Below are positions 7,971 through 17,162 of a stretch of 53,716 bases of DNA, piece by piece. A model generated the notes under the pieces. It was not told where the DNA came from, searched no databases, and saw only the letters and a program-made list of their open reading frames with translations. Each line of letters starts with the position of its first letter. The first letter of the stretch is position 1. The position numbers and the translations under genes were made by a program. The DNA comes from an uncultured Synergistales bacterium (GTDB taxonomy: Bacteria; Synergistota; Synergistia; Synergistales; Aminobacteriaceae), in contig CAJOCL010000009.1 in the NCBI GenBank assembly GCA_905233565.1, forward strand, positions 1,054 to 54,769, read 5' to 3'.

Positions 7971-10030
7971 GATGTTGTCGCAAGCTCCAATACTTTGCCC
8001 AATCTCCGAAAAATTTCGCGTTTCAGGCTAATTTCGTTTTTCAGTTCCGGGTCATCTTCGAGAATTTCCTTAGCCTCACTGCGCGCAAGTGTCAATATTT
8101 TTTCGTCCCTCACTAAATCGGCAACCCTGAAATCAGTTACACCGTGCTGATGTGTTCCGCAGATTTCGCCCGGCCCACGAACTATTAAATCACGTTCTGA
8201 AAGCTCGAAACCGTCAGAAATATCTACCATTGCCGAAATCCTTTCGCGTCCTTCAGGGCTTATTGAAGAGCCTTCAAGAAGTACGCAGAAACTTTGCGAT
8301 TTTCCGCGCCCAACTCTTCCCCTTAACTGATGAAGCTGTGAAAGCCCGAACTGTCCAGCGTCCTGAATTATAATCATCGTGGCATTTGGGACATCAACGC
8401 CGACTTCAATAATGACCGTAGAGACGAGAATATCCGTTTTGCCTTCCGAAAAATCCTGCATTATCCGGGCTTTTTCATCGGGCTGTAATCTCCCGTGTAT
8501 CATCGAAATTCTTAAATCGGGCATTATACTGCATATTTTCTGATATTCTGACGTTACGTCTTTTAATCCCCGTTCACCTTCATCAATCAGCGGACACACC
8601 CAATAAACCTGATGTTTTTTGCTGATTTCTTTTCGTACCATTTTGTAGACGCTGTTTATATCTTTTGCCGATGCTGATAAAGTTTTTATTTTCTTTCGTC
8701 CCGGCGGCATTTCGTTTAACACTGAGACTTCCAAATCACCGTACACTGACATTATAAGAGTTCTGGGAATCGGCGTTGCTGTCATGGCCAAGACGTGGGG
8801 TGCGTTCCCTTTTGCTGCAAGTTCACCGCGCTGAAGTACTCCGAATCTGTGCTGTTCGTCAACAATTGAAAGCCCTAAATCATGAAATTTAACGCCTTCA
8901 GAAAAAAGGGCGTGAGTTCCTACGGCAATATTTACGCTTCCGTCAGATATGCCGTCTAAGACTTTCCGTCTTTCTGATGTTTTAAGGCTGCCTGTTAAAA
9001 GTGCAACGTTAAGGCCGAGCGGTGTTAAGGATTTATTCAGGCTGATATAGTGCTGTTCCGCTAAAATTTCAGTCGGTGCCATAAACGCCGATTGAGTGCC
9101 AGAATCGTAAGCTGCCGTCATTGCGAATATTGCGACAAGCGTCTTCCCCGATCCAACATCACCCTGTAAAAGCCTGTTCATCGGATACGGTTTTTCAAGG
9201 TCCTGCAGAATTTCATAGACTGCAAGCCTCTGAGCGTCAGTCATATTAAACGGAAGATTCTCGCTGAGCTTAAAAAATGTGTTTCCCGGTTTAAGTATGT
9301 GCGAACGGAAATTTTTGGCATCTTCTTTCTTCCTCATCATTATTCCCGTCTGAAGCAGGAAAAATTCATCGAAAGCAAGCCTGTTTCTTGCACGTATAAA
9401 TAAATTCTCATCGTCCGGGTTATGTATCTGCATTATTGCATCATGAAGGCTTAACATTCCGTATTTGTCCAAAATTTTTGAGGGCAGAAACTCTTTTAAC
9501 AGCGAAAATGAATACTCATCAAACAGTTTATCAATTATCGTCTTCAGTGAACGCTGTGAAAAATCAGCATTTGACGGATAAACGGGAAAAATACGGCCGA
9601 TTATTGACGGCTTTTTTCTTGCATATAATATTTCAAATTCGGGGTGGGTAAATTGTAATTCTGACTGATAACTGCTGACTTGACCATAAATAGCCAGCTT
9701 CATCTTTTTACGGACGAAACCGGCTATCTTTTCCGTGAACCATACAACACGCGCACTCCCCGTATCATCGCTGATTACTGCCTCAGTTTTTCCGCCGTGT
9801 GCAGAAATTTCGGAGACTTGGGCAACCGCACATTCTGTATTACCTTCCTGAAGTCCGCAGAGAGGCTTGGGATTCCTCCTGTCCTCGTAGCGTCTGGGCA
9901 TGAAATAAAATAAATCTTCAAGCGTTAATATTCCCAGTTTTGCCAGTGACTGCGCTTTTTTTGCTCCTACGCCGTCAATTACCGTAACAGGCGAGCTTAG
10001 ACGCTCATTGATTTTCAGTGCCGGAGACAT
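7967..10030 (-). CDS. recG: ATP-dependent DNA helicase RecG
   Basis: 687 residues, full length. The order is wedge/OB domain (VTVIDGVGAKKAQSLAKLGI at the N-terminus), Walker A GDVGSGKT, motif Ia MAPTEILAEQH, DEQHRFGVLQR (DExH-type motif II), TATPIPRT, and the C-terminal helicase block with QLHQLRGRVGRG. RecG remodels stalled replication forks and Holliday junctions. Its 5' end overlaps divIVA by 26 bases and its 3' end overlaps recX by 4, so all three are co-translated parts of one operon. Confidence 0.97.
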   Translation of the reverse strand: MSPALKINERLSSPVTVIDGVGAKKAQSLAKLGILTLEDLFYFMPRRYEDRRNPKPLCGLQEGNTECAVAQVSEISAHGGKTEAVISDDTGSARVVWFTEKIAGFVRKKMKLAIYGQVSSYQSELQFTHPEFEILYARKKPSIIGRIFPVYPSNADFSQRSLKTIIDKLFDEYSFSLLKEFLPSKILDKYGMLSLHDAIMQIHNPDDENLFIRARNRLAFDEFFLLQTGIMMRKKEDAKNFRSHILKPGNTFFKLSENLPFNMTDAQRLAVYEILQDLEKPYPMNRLLQGDVGSGKTLVAIFAMTAAYDSGTQSAFMAPTEILAEQHYISLNKSLTPLGLNVALLTGSLKTSERRKVLDGISDGSVNIAVGTHALFSEGVKFHDLGLSIVDEQHRFGVLQRGELAAKGNAPHVLAMTATPIPRTLIMSVYGDLEVSVLNEMPPGRKKIKTLSASAKDINSVYKMVRKEISKKHQVYWVCPLIDEGERGLKDVTSEYQKICSIMPDLRISMIHGRLQPDEKARIMQDFSEGKTDILVSTVIIEVGVDVPNATMIIIQDAGQFGLSQLHQLRGRVGRGKSQSFCVLLEGSSISPEGRERISAMVDISDGFELSERDLIVRGPGEICGTHQHGVTDFRVADLVRDEKILTLARSEAKEILEDDPELKNEISLKREIFRRLGKVLELATTS

Positions 10031-10895
10031 TTACGCTCTCCGCTTCGTTCTCTGAAACTTCACTGTCAGAACCGCTGCCGCTTTCATTTTCATTATTATT
10101 GACATTAACGCTGTCAGTGTTCACCTGCTCAGGCTCAGAATAACTTGAATGACTGTGATTATGGCCGCGATTGTGATCGCTCTCAAATTCAACATCAACA
10201 TCTTCCTGTGCATTGTCGATAATTTTCCCGAAATCAAGGAGGAGTGAAACGGTATCCTTCAAAAACTGCTGTTTCTGCATTCTCAGGAAATTAATTTTCT
10301 TTGCATATTCAGATGCCTCATCTTCAGCCTCAGCGATTAGCTTTTCAGCCTTAACCCTTGCCGTTGCTAAAATCTCATCGGATTTTATTTCAGCATCGCG
10401 CCTCCTGGATTCAAGTTCCTCTTCAATGCCTGATAATGACTGCTCGGCTTTGCTGCGTTTTTCCTGAGATGCGCGGATCATCTCTTCAGCTGAAAGTTTA
10501 GCCCTTGCGATAATATCTTCTGCTTTTCTGTCGGCCTCGTCAATTCTCGCCTGAACTTGACCGTCAACCGATGCCATATGCTTTCTGGCTTCTTCCTGAG
10601 CGTCAGAGAGTATCTTCTCAGTCTGGGATTTGGCCTGCTCCTCCATGTCATTAGCGGCTTTACGTGCCTGAATGAGGGCATCTTTTATCGCGTCAGTCAT
10701 TGCCTCCTGCTTCTTAACGAATGCTTCAAGCTCCTGTATTCTTGCGTCCTTTTCGTCAATCAGGGTAACATAAGTCTCCAAATCATCGGCAACCTGATTA
10801 AGAAAATCTTCAACTTCGGGAACAGAATAACCGCCGAAACGTACTTTCTTAAAGACTTTGACTTCAACATCTTTTGCGGTTAAAAGCTCGTTCAT
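10005..10895 (-). CDS. divIVA: DivIVA-domain cell division/polarity protein
   Basis: 296 residues. The N-terminal DivIVA motif (LTAKDVEVKVFKKVRFGGYSV, VEDFLNQVADDLE) is followed by a long Glu/Lys/Ala-rich coiled coil (~35-225) and an acidic, low-complexity tail rich in His, Ser, Asn and Glu. DivIVA proteins bind negatively curved membrane at poles and septa and recruit partners. It sits directly after sepF with an ATGA overlap, the same sepF-divIVA neighbourhood seen in Gram-positive ylm clusters, even though this organism has an outer-membrane lipid A gene upstream. The disordered tail is longer than in typical Gram-positive DivIVA. Confidence 0.92.
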   Translation of the reverse strand: MNELLTAKDVEVKVFKKVRFGGYSVPEVEDFLNQVADDLETYVTLIDEKDARIQELEAFVKKQEAMTDAIKDALIQARKAANDMEEQAKSQTEKILSDAQEEARKHMASVDGQVQARIDEADRKAEDIIARAKLSAEEMIRASQEKRSKAEQSLSGIEEELESRRRDAEIKSDEILATARVKAEKLIAEAEDEASEYAKKINFLRMQKQQFLKDTVSLLLDFGKIIDNAQEDVDVEFESDHNRGHNHSHSSYSEPEQVNTDSVNVNNNENESGSGSDSEVSENEAESVNVSGTENQ

Positions 10896-11305
10896 TCCTG
10901 ATTATCCTCCGGTTTAGGCCACGCCTCGAACATATCCGTATAGGGCGTAACGAGGTACTGCGCCGGCTCTATGAATTTCAGTTCGCCGTTTCTGGCAAAA
11001 GCAACGCCACCCATAAAAGTGATAAAGTCCTTGCCGTCTTCATCATATTCACGCTGGTTTAATTCGTGAAGGTCTATCAGTATCATAGCACCGTTGTTGA
11101 ATGCATCGCGTAATTTGCACTTGTCGTTGTCAGATGCTATACCCTTGAAGAGTATTAATTTTCCGCCTGACGCTGACTGACTGCCCGAACTGCCTTCACG
11201 GCGTGCAGAGGCTTTCTTCGGGCGTGTACGTTCCTCGCGGTAATCATCGTTATCATCGTAATCATCTTCGTCATTCTCAAAACCGAAGAACTTCATTAAA
11301 TTCAA
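10892..11305 (-). CDS. sepF: SepF cell division protein
   Basis: 137 residues: an N-terminal amphipathic helix (MNLMKFFGF) for membrane binding, an acidic/basic linker (~10-45) and the SepF domain (ILFKGIASDNDKCKLRDAF, INLDL-like ILIDLHEL, FITFMGGVAFARNGEL). SepF tethers FtsZ to the membrane and organises the septum. Translation starts at TTG 11305 with GGAGG nine bases upstream; the next ATG, three codons in, is too far from the RBS. It overlaps divIVA by 4 bases. Confidence 0.93.
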   Translation of the reverse strand: MNLMKFFGFENDEDDYDDNDDYREERTRPKKASARREGSSGSQSASGGKLILFKGIASDNDKCKLRDAFNNGAMILIDLHELNQREYDEDGKDFITFMGGVAFARNGELKFIEPAQYLVTPYTDMFEAWPKPEDNQE

Positions 11306-11353
11306 AGTAAAACACCTCCAGTAAATTTATGCAGATGCAAATACGTTAATATA

Positions 11354-12055
11354 CTATATCATAAAATTTTTTTCTGTGTAATTTCTGGGGCCGAATAAGA
11401 GCGTTCCTATCCGTATTAACGTGCTGCCTTCAAGTATTGCCGATTCAAAATCTCCGCTCATTCCCATAGATAAAACTGGAAGGGTTAAGCCTGTTTTTTC
11501 CCTTGCATTTTCAGATAACGTTCTGAGATTTGCGAATGCCGATCTTATTTCGCGCTCATCTTCAGTTATGGGGCCTACGGTCATAAGGCCGTCAAGCCTT
11601 AAATTTTCCTGTTTGACAACAATATCAACAAGGCTGTTAAAATTTTCGGGTGATATTCCTGACTTGCTGGCCTCGCCTGAAGTGTTGACTTCGATTAAGA
11701 CGGGGATTACTTTTCCAGTTTCGCCCGCGATTCTGTTCAGCCTCAGAGCTAAGTCCGAACTGTCAACGCTGTCGATATAGTCAAAAAGTTCTACTGCTTT
11801 ACGCGCTTTATTGGCCTGAAGATGACCGATTAAACGCCATGAAATTTTTGAAGTTCCGTAGATTTTCCGTTTGCTTTCTGCTTCCTGCACCCTGTTTTCG
11901 CCGAAAAAGTCAACCCATGATATTTTTTCAGCCTCTTTCATTTCCTCAACTGTTCTTGTTTTGCTGACTGCAGCGAATGATATTTTGTCTTTGCGCCCTG
12001 CTTTTTCCTTTGCTTTTTGAATGCGTTCATAAATCATGTTTATATCTTTATTCAT
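11354..12055 (-). CDS. yggS: YggS family pyridoxal phosphate homeostasis protein
   Basis: 233 residues, standard size. PLP-binding lysine in FAAVSKTR (~37), then FGENRVQEAESK, WRLIGHLQANKARK, SVDSSDLALRLN, VLIEVNTSGEASKSG and LSMGMSGDFESAILEGSTLIRIG near the C-terminus. The protein binds PLP without known catalysis and keeps B6 vitamers balanced. In many bacteria (ylmE) it sits beside sepF, as here, 48 bases upstream of it. Two bases separate it from the HlyD-like gene. Confidence 0.95.
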   Translation of the reverse strand: MNKDINMIYERIQKAKEKAGRKDKISFAAVSKTRTVEEMKEAEKISWVDFFGENRVQEAESKRKIYGTSKISWRLIGHLQANKARKAVELFDYIDSVDSSDLALRLNRIAGETGKVIPVLIEVNTSGEASKSGISPENFNSLVDIVVKQENLRLDGLMTVGPITEDEREIRSAFANLRTLSENAREKTGLTLPVLSMGMSGDFESAILEGSTLIRIGTLLFGPRNYTEKNFMI

Positions 12056-12057
12056 TT

Positions 12058-12987
12058 TTACCAGAACCTTCCGTTTATGTCTTTTATCATTTCGGCTTCG
12101 AGTATTACTTTATCGCCCTGCCTTACGCCCTTTTCAATAAAAAAATTCTTTTCGTCAGCCGGGAAACCTTCAACCTCACGGATTACCGCGCTGTTGCCCT
12201 GAACAATGAAGACCTTGTTTTTGCCTTCACGGGTTATTACGGCAGTATCTGGAACCATGATGCCTTTTTGAATATCAGTTACAACGCTTGCCTTGAATGC
12301 TCTTGAACGCAGCATACTTGGAGGGAAAAATGGAAGACGCAGATAAACTTTCAGCTTCTGACCTGAAGATTTGACGGCGACAACTTCTGATTTTCTGTCT
12401 TTTCCGTCGTATTCAGTCCTTATGCGTATTACTGGATTATCTTTATTTTTCAGGGCGCGTTCAAGGGACGGCGTATAGTCAAGATATGCAATACATCTCA
12501 GGACTTGGGGCTGAGGTGCTATTTTCCCGATCGGCTCACCGCGCTTTATGTATGTACCGTTCTCAATAAGTTCGGCATCATGAAATTCAGGGAACGGCGC
12601 AAAATCCGGCCATAATTTCGGATATACCCAGCTCCCTTCCTGACCGTCAAGAGCAGGATAGAAATATCCCGGATAAGGGGCATATACTGCGCGCCCGTCA
12701 AGAGCCGCTAAGATTTCGCCTTTTGAAACTATTCTCGGACGCGGTGAAGGGTATGTCAATATACCGTCCTGAGGTGCATATATCAACTGTTCATCCCATA
12801 ATAATATCCCTTCGAGGGGCTGTTCCTCGCTGTAATCGGCTGCCAGTGCCTCTATCATTTGAGGGTGTGAAAGCCTGTAATCCTCAAGCCATGCCTTATA
12901 AACCCTGTAAGCAGTAATAAATATGAATAAAATTATCGAGTAATATAAAATTCTCTGCGGTAATCCTCTGCGTTTTCTTTTCCTCAT
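12058..12987 (-). CDS. HlyD-like membrane-anchored protein upstream of yggS/sepF
   Basis: 309 residues. A short basic N-terminus (MRKRKRRG) and one transmembrane helix (ILYYSIILFIFITAYRVY, ~13-30) are followed by a periplasmic part with lipoyl/barrel-sandwich features (APQDGILTY..., VSKGEILAALDGRAVYAP) and a C-terminal adaptor-like barrel (VPDTAVITREGKNKVFIVQG). This matches HlyD_D23-type proteins often found next to sepF/ylmE clusters in Gram-positive relatives. The role is unknown; without an ABC partner nearby an efflux function is only a guess. Starts overlap folE2's stop by 4 bases. Confidence 0.75.
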   Translation of the reverse strand: MRKRKRRGLPQRILYYSIILFIFITAYRVYKAWLEDYRLSHPQMIEALAADYSEEQPLEGILLWDEQLIYAPQDGILTYPSPRPRIVSKGEILAALDGRAVYAPYPGYFYPALDGQEGSWVYPKLWPDFAPFPEFHDAELIENGTYIKRGEPIGKIAPQPQVLRCIAYLDYTPSLERALKNKDNPVIRIRTEYDGKDRKSEVVAVKSSGQKLKVYLRLPFFPPSMLRSRAFKASVVTDIQKGIMVPDTAVITREGKNKVFIVQGNSAVIREVEGFPADEKNFFIEKGVRQGDKVILEAEMIKDINGRFW

Positions 12988-13787
12988 GATTTACTTTTAT
13001 CACGCTCAATTCTTGCAAATGCGTTGTGTTCGTGAATGCTTTCCTGACTTTCAATCTCAGCCCTGTACCATGTTACGCGCTCTTCATTGTCAAGTTTTAC
13101 TGCAAGTTCGCGTATTACGTCCTCGACAAAGCGGGGATTTTCGTACGCGTGTTCAGTAACATATTTTTCGTCCTCGCGCTTCAGCAGCGTGTATAACGGC
13201 GATGACGCTGAACTTTCAATCATTGAAATCATTTCTTCAAACCATACGAGGGATTTGCACCTGACTTTAAGAGATACTAAGGCTCTCTGATTATGCGCGC
13301 CGTAACTTGAAATTTCCTTAGAACAAGGGCATAAAGTCTGAACGCTCAGAGACAGCCCGATAATCATATCAAAATGTGAATTGCGTGAATTTTCGTTCTC
13401 ACTCTCACTGTAATGTGCTTGAAGATTAATGTCGCACTTGCTGAAACTTTCAATGCCTGAAACGGGGGCTTTTTTTCTGAAGTAATAGGGAAATTCTATA
13501 TTAAGCGAACTTTCAGGGGCGTTTAACTTTTCGCAGAGACGGCGGGTGAATGCCTCAAGATTGTGAGGCGATACCCTGCCGCGGTACTCTTCAAGCGTCT
13601 CAATGAAACGGCTCATGTGAGTTCCGCGATATTCACGGGGAAGCATGACGCTCATTGAGATTTTTGCGATTGTTCTTTGCGTTGAGTTGTCATGATCTAA
13701 GGCGATTATAGGACAGCTTACGTTCCTTACGCCCACGCGGTCAATGTGGATATTTCGGGGGTCATATTCTTTCTGTACGTCCTTCAT
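12984..13787 (-). CDS. folE2: GTP cyclohydrolase IB (FolE2 type)
   Basis: 267 residues. Family marks include DRVGVRNVSCPII at the N-terminus, the MSVMLPREYRGTHMSRF block and the metal-site region SLSVQTLCPCSKEISSYGAHNQRA with the conserved Cys and His. The enzyme converts GTP to 7,8-dihydroneopterin triphosphate and, unlike FolE, does not need zinc. Its product feeds both folate and, through QueD, queuosine. The start overlaps the queD 3' end by 26 bases, which strongly suggests channelling into preQ0 synthesis. No zinc-regulatory site was recognised. Confidence 0.95.
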   Translation of the reverse strand: MKDVQKEYDPRNIHIDRVGVRNVSCPIIALDHDNSTQRTIAKISMSVMLPREYRGTHMSRFIETLEEYRGRVSPHNLEAFTRRLCEKLNAPESSLNIEFPYYFRKKAPVSGIESFSKCDINLQAHYSESENENSRNSHFDMIIGLSLSVQTLCPCSKEISSYGAHNQRALVSLKVRCKSLVWFEEMISMIESSASSPLYTLLKREDEKYVTEHAYENPRFVEDVIRELAVKLDNEERVTWYRAEIESQESIHEHNAFARIERDKSKS

Positions 13788-14151
13788 TTAGTACATCTTC
13801 CCTTCTGACAATTACACAACTATCTGCCGTTTCCCAAACATGAACTTCATAGAGCCTGCAATTTTCGCGCTTTACGGCATCATCTATCTCATTCCAAACC
13901 CATAACGCTATATTTTCCGCGCTAGGCTGTTCGATTATGTCATTTAGATACGAGTGATCAAGCCGTGAAATTACGCGCCCTTTGACAATTTCTTTAAGCT
14001 CAAGGAAATCCATAATCATACCTTCACTGTCAGGCGTACCCTCAAGAATTACCCTGAGTTTATATGTATGTCCGTGTAACTTTTCGCATTTCCCGTGATA
14101 ATGTATCAAATTATGCGCTGCATCGAAAACAAAATCCTTGCTAAGTAACAT
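13762..14151 (-). CDS. queD: 6-carboxytetrahydropterin synthase
   Basis: About 129 residues of the PTPS/QueD family. Zinc ligands appear as FDAAHNL (His) and LHGHTY (two His), the catalytic Cys as GKCEKLHG, and Asp-His as LDHSYLND. It converts dihydroneopterin triphosphate to 6-carboxytetrahydropterin on the way to preQ0. The open frame begins at 14166, but GGAGG at about 14160 sits 8 bases before the ATG at 14151, so the latter is the start. The gene lies 2 bases after the acyltransferase stop. Confidence 0.93.
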   Translation of the reverse strand: MLLSKDFVFDAAHNLIHYHGKCEKLHGHTYKLRVILEGTPDSEGMIMDFLELKEIVKGRVISRLDHSYLNDIIEQPSAENIALWVWNEIDDAVKRENCRLYEVHVWETADSCVIVRREDVLNEGRTERI

Positions 14152-14153
14152 TT

Positions 14154-15020
14154 TTACGGCCTCCATCGTTTATGAAGCCAGAACCATAGTTCCGGCCTCT
14201 TTCTGATAAAATTTTCATAAGCTCTGTTGCACTCAGTAACTATCAGTTTCAAGCGTTCCTCATGGCTTAAATTCTTGTCAGGCATTTTAACGGGGTCAAA
14301 AAATTCTGCCTCATGTTCAAACGGCGCAGCACGGTAAAGACATGCAGGTATGACGGGAACGCCCGTGAGCATGGCCATAACTGCAGGGCCGGCCATGTTC
14401 GTAGCGTCATGACCCATGAAAGGAGCCATCATTTTACCTGTTCCCGAAACGTCATTGAGAACGGCGATGTGTTTTCCCGATTTCAGCATGTGAGACATTT
14501 TCATAACTGATATGTCCTTGTTCATCATTACCATTCCGCCGCGTTCACGAGTATTCTGAACGTAACGCGATATATCTTCGTCCCTCATTTCAGTGAAGAT
14601 GACATAAAGTTTACGGCCATGCTTGATTTCCTGCTGTGCCATCCAGTTACCGTAAAGTTCCCAGTTCCCGAAGTGGGCAGTAAGGTATAACGCCCCTTTG
14701 TTCTTAGTCATTAACTCCTGTGAAAACTCAAAGTTTTTGACGCTTTTTACCCATTTTTGAGCCTGTGAATTATCCTGCTGCAAAACAAGAGTCTCCGTTA
14801 ATGTCCACGCTAAATTCTCGTAAACTTTTCCGGTTATATCTTTGCGCCATTGTTCCGAACTTTCAGGATATGCAAGTTTCAGATTATCATTAATGACTTT
14901 TGAACGCGGCCTGATTAATTTTAAGAGACCTGAAAAAAATTTTGCCGTCATTCTTCCCCGAATGCCCGTATCCGGGAGTTTTTCAAAAAACTTTATGGCA
15001 CTTACCGCAATTTTGCTCAC
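14154..15020 (-). CDS. Lipid A biosynthesis acyltransferase (LpxL/HtrB family)
   Basis: About 289 residues. The catalytic HxxxxD/E-type motif is visible as LTAHFGNWELYG, with later VPVIPACLYR and the C-terminal LWFWLHKRWRP typical of lauroyl/myristoyl acyltransferases. It adds a secondary acyl chain to lipid A at the inner membrane, which tells that the cell is a diderm with LPS or LOS. The longest frame starts at 15065, but a GTG at 15020 with GGAAGG upstream overlaps the previous stop (GTGA) and is the better start. Which acyl position it modifies cannot be told. Confidence 0.9.
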   Translation of the reverse strand: MSKIAVSAIKFFEKLPDTGIRGRMTAKFFSGLLKLIRPRSKVINDNLKLAYPESSEQWRKDITGKVYENLAWTLTETLVLQQDNSQAQKWVKSVKNFEFSQELMTKNKGALYLTAHFGNWELYGNWMAQQEIKHGRKLYVIFTEMRDEDISRYVQNTRERGGMVMMNKDISVMKMSHMLKSGKHIAVLNDVSGTGKMMAPFMGHDATNMAGPAVMAMLTGVPVIPACLYRAAPFEHEAEFFDPVKMPDKNLSHEERLKLIVTECNRAYENFIRKRPELWFWLHKRWRP

Positions 15021-15790
15021 CGTGAAATGACCTTCCTGTAAAGTGAAATTATAGACTCCGCACACCTGTCGTGTGACCGGCGCGATTTCAAAAAGTGCCG
15101 CGCTGAAACGGCCATGTGTCTGCCCTTGCTGCCAAGTCCCTGACGTATTATTCTGGGAAGATCATTATCATCTTTTATCATGAAATAACCGTCAGGCCCT
15201 AAAATCTCGTCAAGATAGCCTGATTTTTCGGAGGCTATTGAAACTCCCCTCATTGTCAGAATGCCTGCTCTCATTGCTTCCCTAGGGCCTGTACCGTTAG
15301 CGATGTATATTCCGCTGAGTGCTTCGGGACGCAGCAATCTTTCTGATATGTCGGCAATCTCATAATCTCCTTCAGGGACTTTTCTGTTATCACGGATAAA
15401 CACGGCCTTTTCACCGTCTTCAGAATAAGAGCTTAAAGGGTCAAAAACAGGAAATATTACGGCCTCGCCGGATTTTGCGCCCTCATTGAAAAAACGTGAA
15501 GGCAGTCCCGACCAGTTATTGCTTTCAAGAAGGCTGTGAACCGTCCTTGAATGAAATTTCACGATACGCCACCAGATCGGAGCGCGTCCGAACAAGTGCC
15601 ATATTTCACGCTTCCTGAATATATTGCTGACGTTCTCAAATCCCGGTCTTGAAAATTTATCCTTTGCGCTTATCACTTCAAGTTCTATATTTCTTGAATG
15701 GCTTCTCAGCGCGGCGGCCATGTCCTTTATTACCTGAGCGAGAACGTCGCTTACATTGTCAGATATATACCAAGTACAAGTATGAGCCAT
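15017..15790 (-). CDS. Glycosyltransferase-like protein
   Basis: 257 residues, no clear signal peptide. The C-terminal half has a pattern seen in GT-B fold (GT4-like) enzymes: IYIANGTGPREAMRAGI, SEKSGYLDEILGPDGYFMIKDDNDLPRIIRQGL, ending in a helical SARHFLKSRRS. The N-terminal half (WHLFGRAPIWWRIVKFHSR) would be the acceptor domain. The protein is shorter than most GT4 enzymes (~350 or more). Location between tyrS and the lipid A acyltransferase suggests work on envelope saccharides, but substrate and activity are unproven. Confidence 0.5.
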   Translation of the reverse strand: MAHTCTWYISDNVSDVLAQVIKDMAAALRSHSRNIELEVISAKDKFSRPGFENVSNIFRKREIWHLFGRAPIWWRIVKFHSRTVHSLLESNNWSGLPSRFFNEGAKSGEAVIFPVFDPLSSYSEDGEKAVFIRDNRKVPEGDYEIADISERLLRPEALSGIYIANGTGPREAMRAGILTMRGVSIASEKSGYLDEILGPDGYFMIKDDNDLPRIIRQGLGSKGRHMAVSARHFLKSRRSHDRCAESIISLYRKVISR

Positions 15791-15792
15791 GA

Positions 15793-17070
15793 TTAAGCAA
15801 ATTCCGACATTACAAATTTTTTGCGGCCTATGCGGATAAATATATATCTCCCGTCTATGAGGGCAGCTTTGTCAATTTCTGATTTTTCGTCATTTATTTT
15901 TACGCCGTTTATTGACACACCGCCCTGACGTATTGCGCGTTTTGCCTCGCCGTTTGAATCGCATGCCCCTGACGATGATAATATATTCACGGCACTGACG
16001 GGGAAATTAACGCCCTCAAGTTTCGCAAAAGGAATCTCATTCTTTAACATTTCGCAGGTTTCCCGGTTTACTCCCGAAAAATCAATTTTAGGATTAAATA
16101 AAATCTCGCTGGCTCTCACTACGCTGTCAGCCGTTTCAATCCCGTGTACCGTAGCCGTAACTTCATGAGCCAGTCTTTTCTGGGCTGATCTTTTTTCGGG
16201 TGATTTTACATGTTCGCTCATTATTCCGCTGATTTCCTGAACCGGTATGAACGTGTAAAGTTTAAGCAGCTTTTCAACGTCCCTGTCGTCCGTATTAAAC
16301 CAGAACTGATAGAATTTATACGGGCTTGTCTTCTCAGGGTCAAGCCATACCGCTCCTGCTTCAGTTTTTCCGAACTTAGTACCTGATGATGTCAGCAGCA
16401 AAGGCTGTGTCAGTCCGAAAACCTCAGCCCCCGTTGTCTTGCGGATATACTCAGAGCCTGCGAGCAGATTACCCTGCTGATCGTTTCCGCCCATTTGAAG
16501 CCTGCAGTTGTAATGTTCATTGAGATACTTGAAATCCATTGCCTGAAGAAGCACATATGAAAACTCTGTGTAAGAAATTCCCTTTTCAGGGTCTTCAAGC
16601 CTTGAACGTATATATTCACGTGCTATAAGATTGTTGATCGAAAAATATTTCCCTACATCATGAAGGACATCGAGGAATGAAATTTTGCCGAGCCAGTCAT
16701 AATTATTGAGAAGCAAAGCAGAATTTTCACCGCAGTCAAAATTCAGGAATTTAACAAGCTGTTTTTTAACTCCCTCGATATTGTGCATAACTGCCTCAAG
16801 CGTTATGAGATTACGTTCTTTGCTCTTTCCTGAAGGATCGCCGATTAATCCCGTTCCGCCTCCTGCAAGTGCTATGGGTCTGTGTCCTGCTTTCTGAAGC
16901 CAGCCGAGCGCCATTAACGGGATTAAATGCCCTACGTGAAGGCTGTCTGCTGTCGGGTCAAAGCCCACATAAGCCGTAACCATTTCTTGATTCATGACTT
17001 CAGAGAGTCTTTTTTCGTTCGTACACCACTCGAAATAACCGCGTTCTTTTAGCGTCTCAAATGCGTTCAT
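15793..17070 (-). CDS. tyrS: Tyrosyl-tRNA synthetase
   Basis: 425 residues, class I synthetase. The HIGH-type motif is HVGHLIPLMALGWL, with YVGFDPTADSLHVG before it; the tyrosine pocket includes QLQMGGNDQQGNL (here RLQMGGNDQQGNL) and the KMSKS counterpart is KFGKTEAGAVW. A C-terminal S4 RNA-binding domain (GVSINGVKINDEKS) is complete. RBS AGGAG lies ahead of ATG. It is the first gene of the 11-gene minus-strand operon; the divergent lytic transglycosylase shares the intergenic region, where TATAAT-like hexamers occur on both strands near 17105-17114. Confidence 0.97.
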   Translation of the reverse strand: MNAFETLKERGYFEWCTNEKRLSEVMNQEMVTAYVGFDPTADSLHVGHLIPLMALGWLQKAGHRPIALAGGGTGLIGDPSGKSKERNLITLEAVMHNIEGVKKQLVKFLNFDCGENSALLLNNYDWLGKISFLDVLHDVGKYFSINNLIAREYIRSRLEDPEKGISYTEFSYVLLQAMDFKYLNEHYNCRLQMGGNDQQGNLLAGSEYIRKTTGAEVFGLTQPLLLTSSGTKFGKTEAGAVWLDPEKTSPYKFYQFWFNTDDRDVEKLLKLYTFIPVQEISGIMSEHVKSPEKRSAQKRLAHEVTATVHGIETADSVVRASEILFNPKIDFSGVNRETCEMLKNEIPFAKLEGVNFPVSAVNILSSSGACDSNGEAKRAIRQGGVSINGVKINDEKSEIDKAALIDGRYIFIRIGRKKFVMSEFA

Positions 17071-17162
17071 TTTATATTATCAATCTCCTTTGCATTGAGA
17101 GATTATTATATAATAAGTCAGAAAATTTCATTACGGCTTAAAGGAGCAGTATTTTTTACAAA

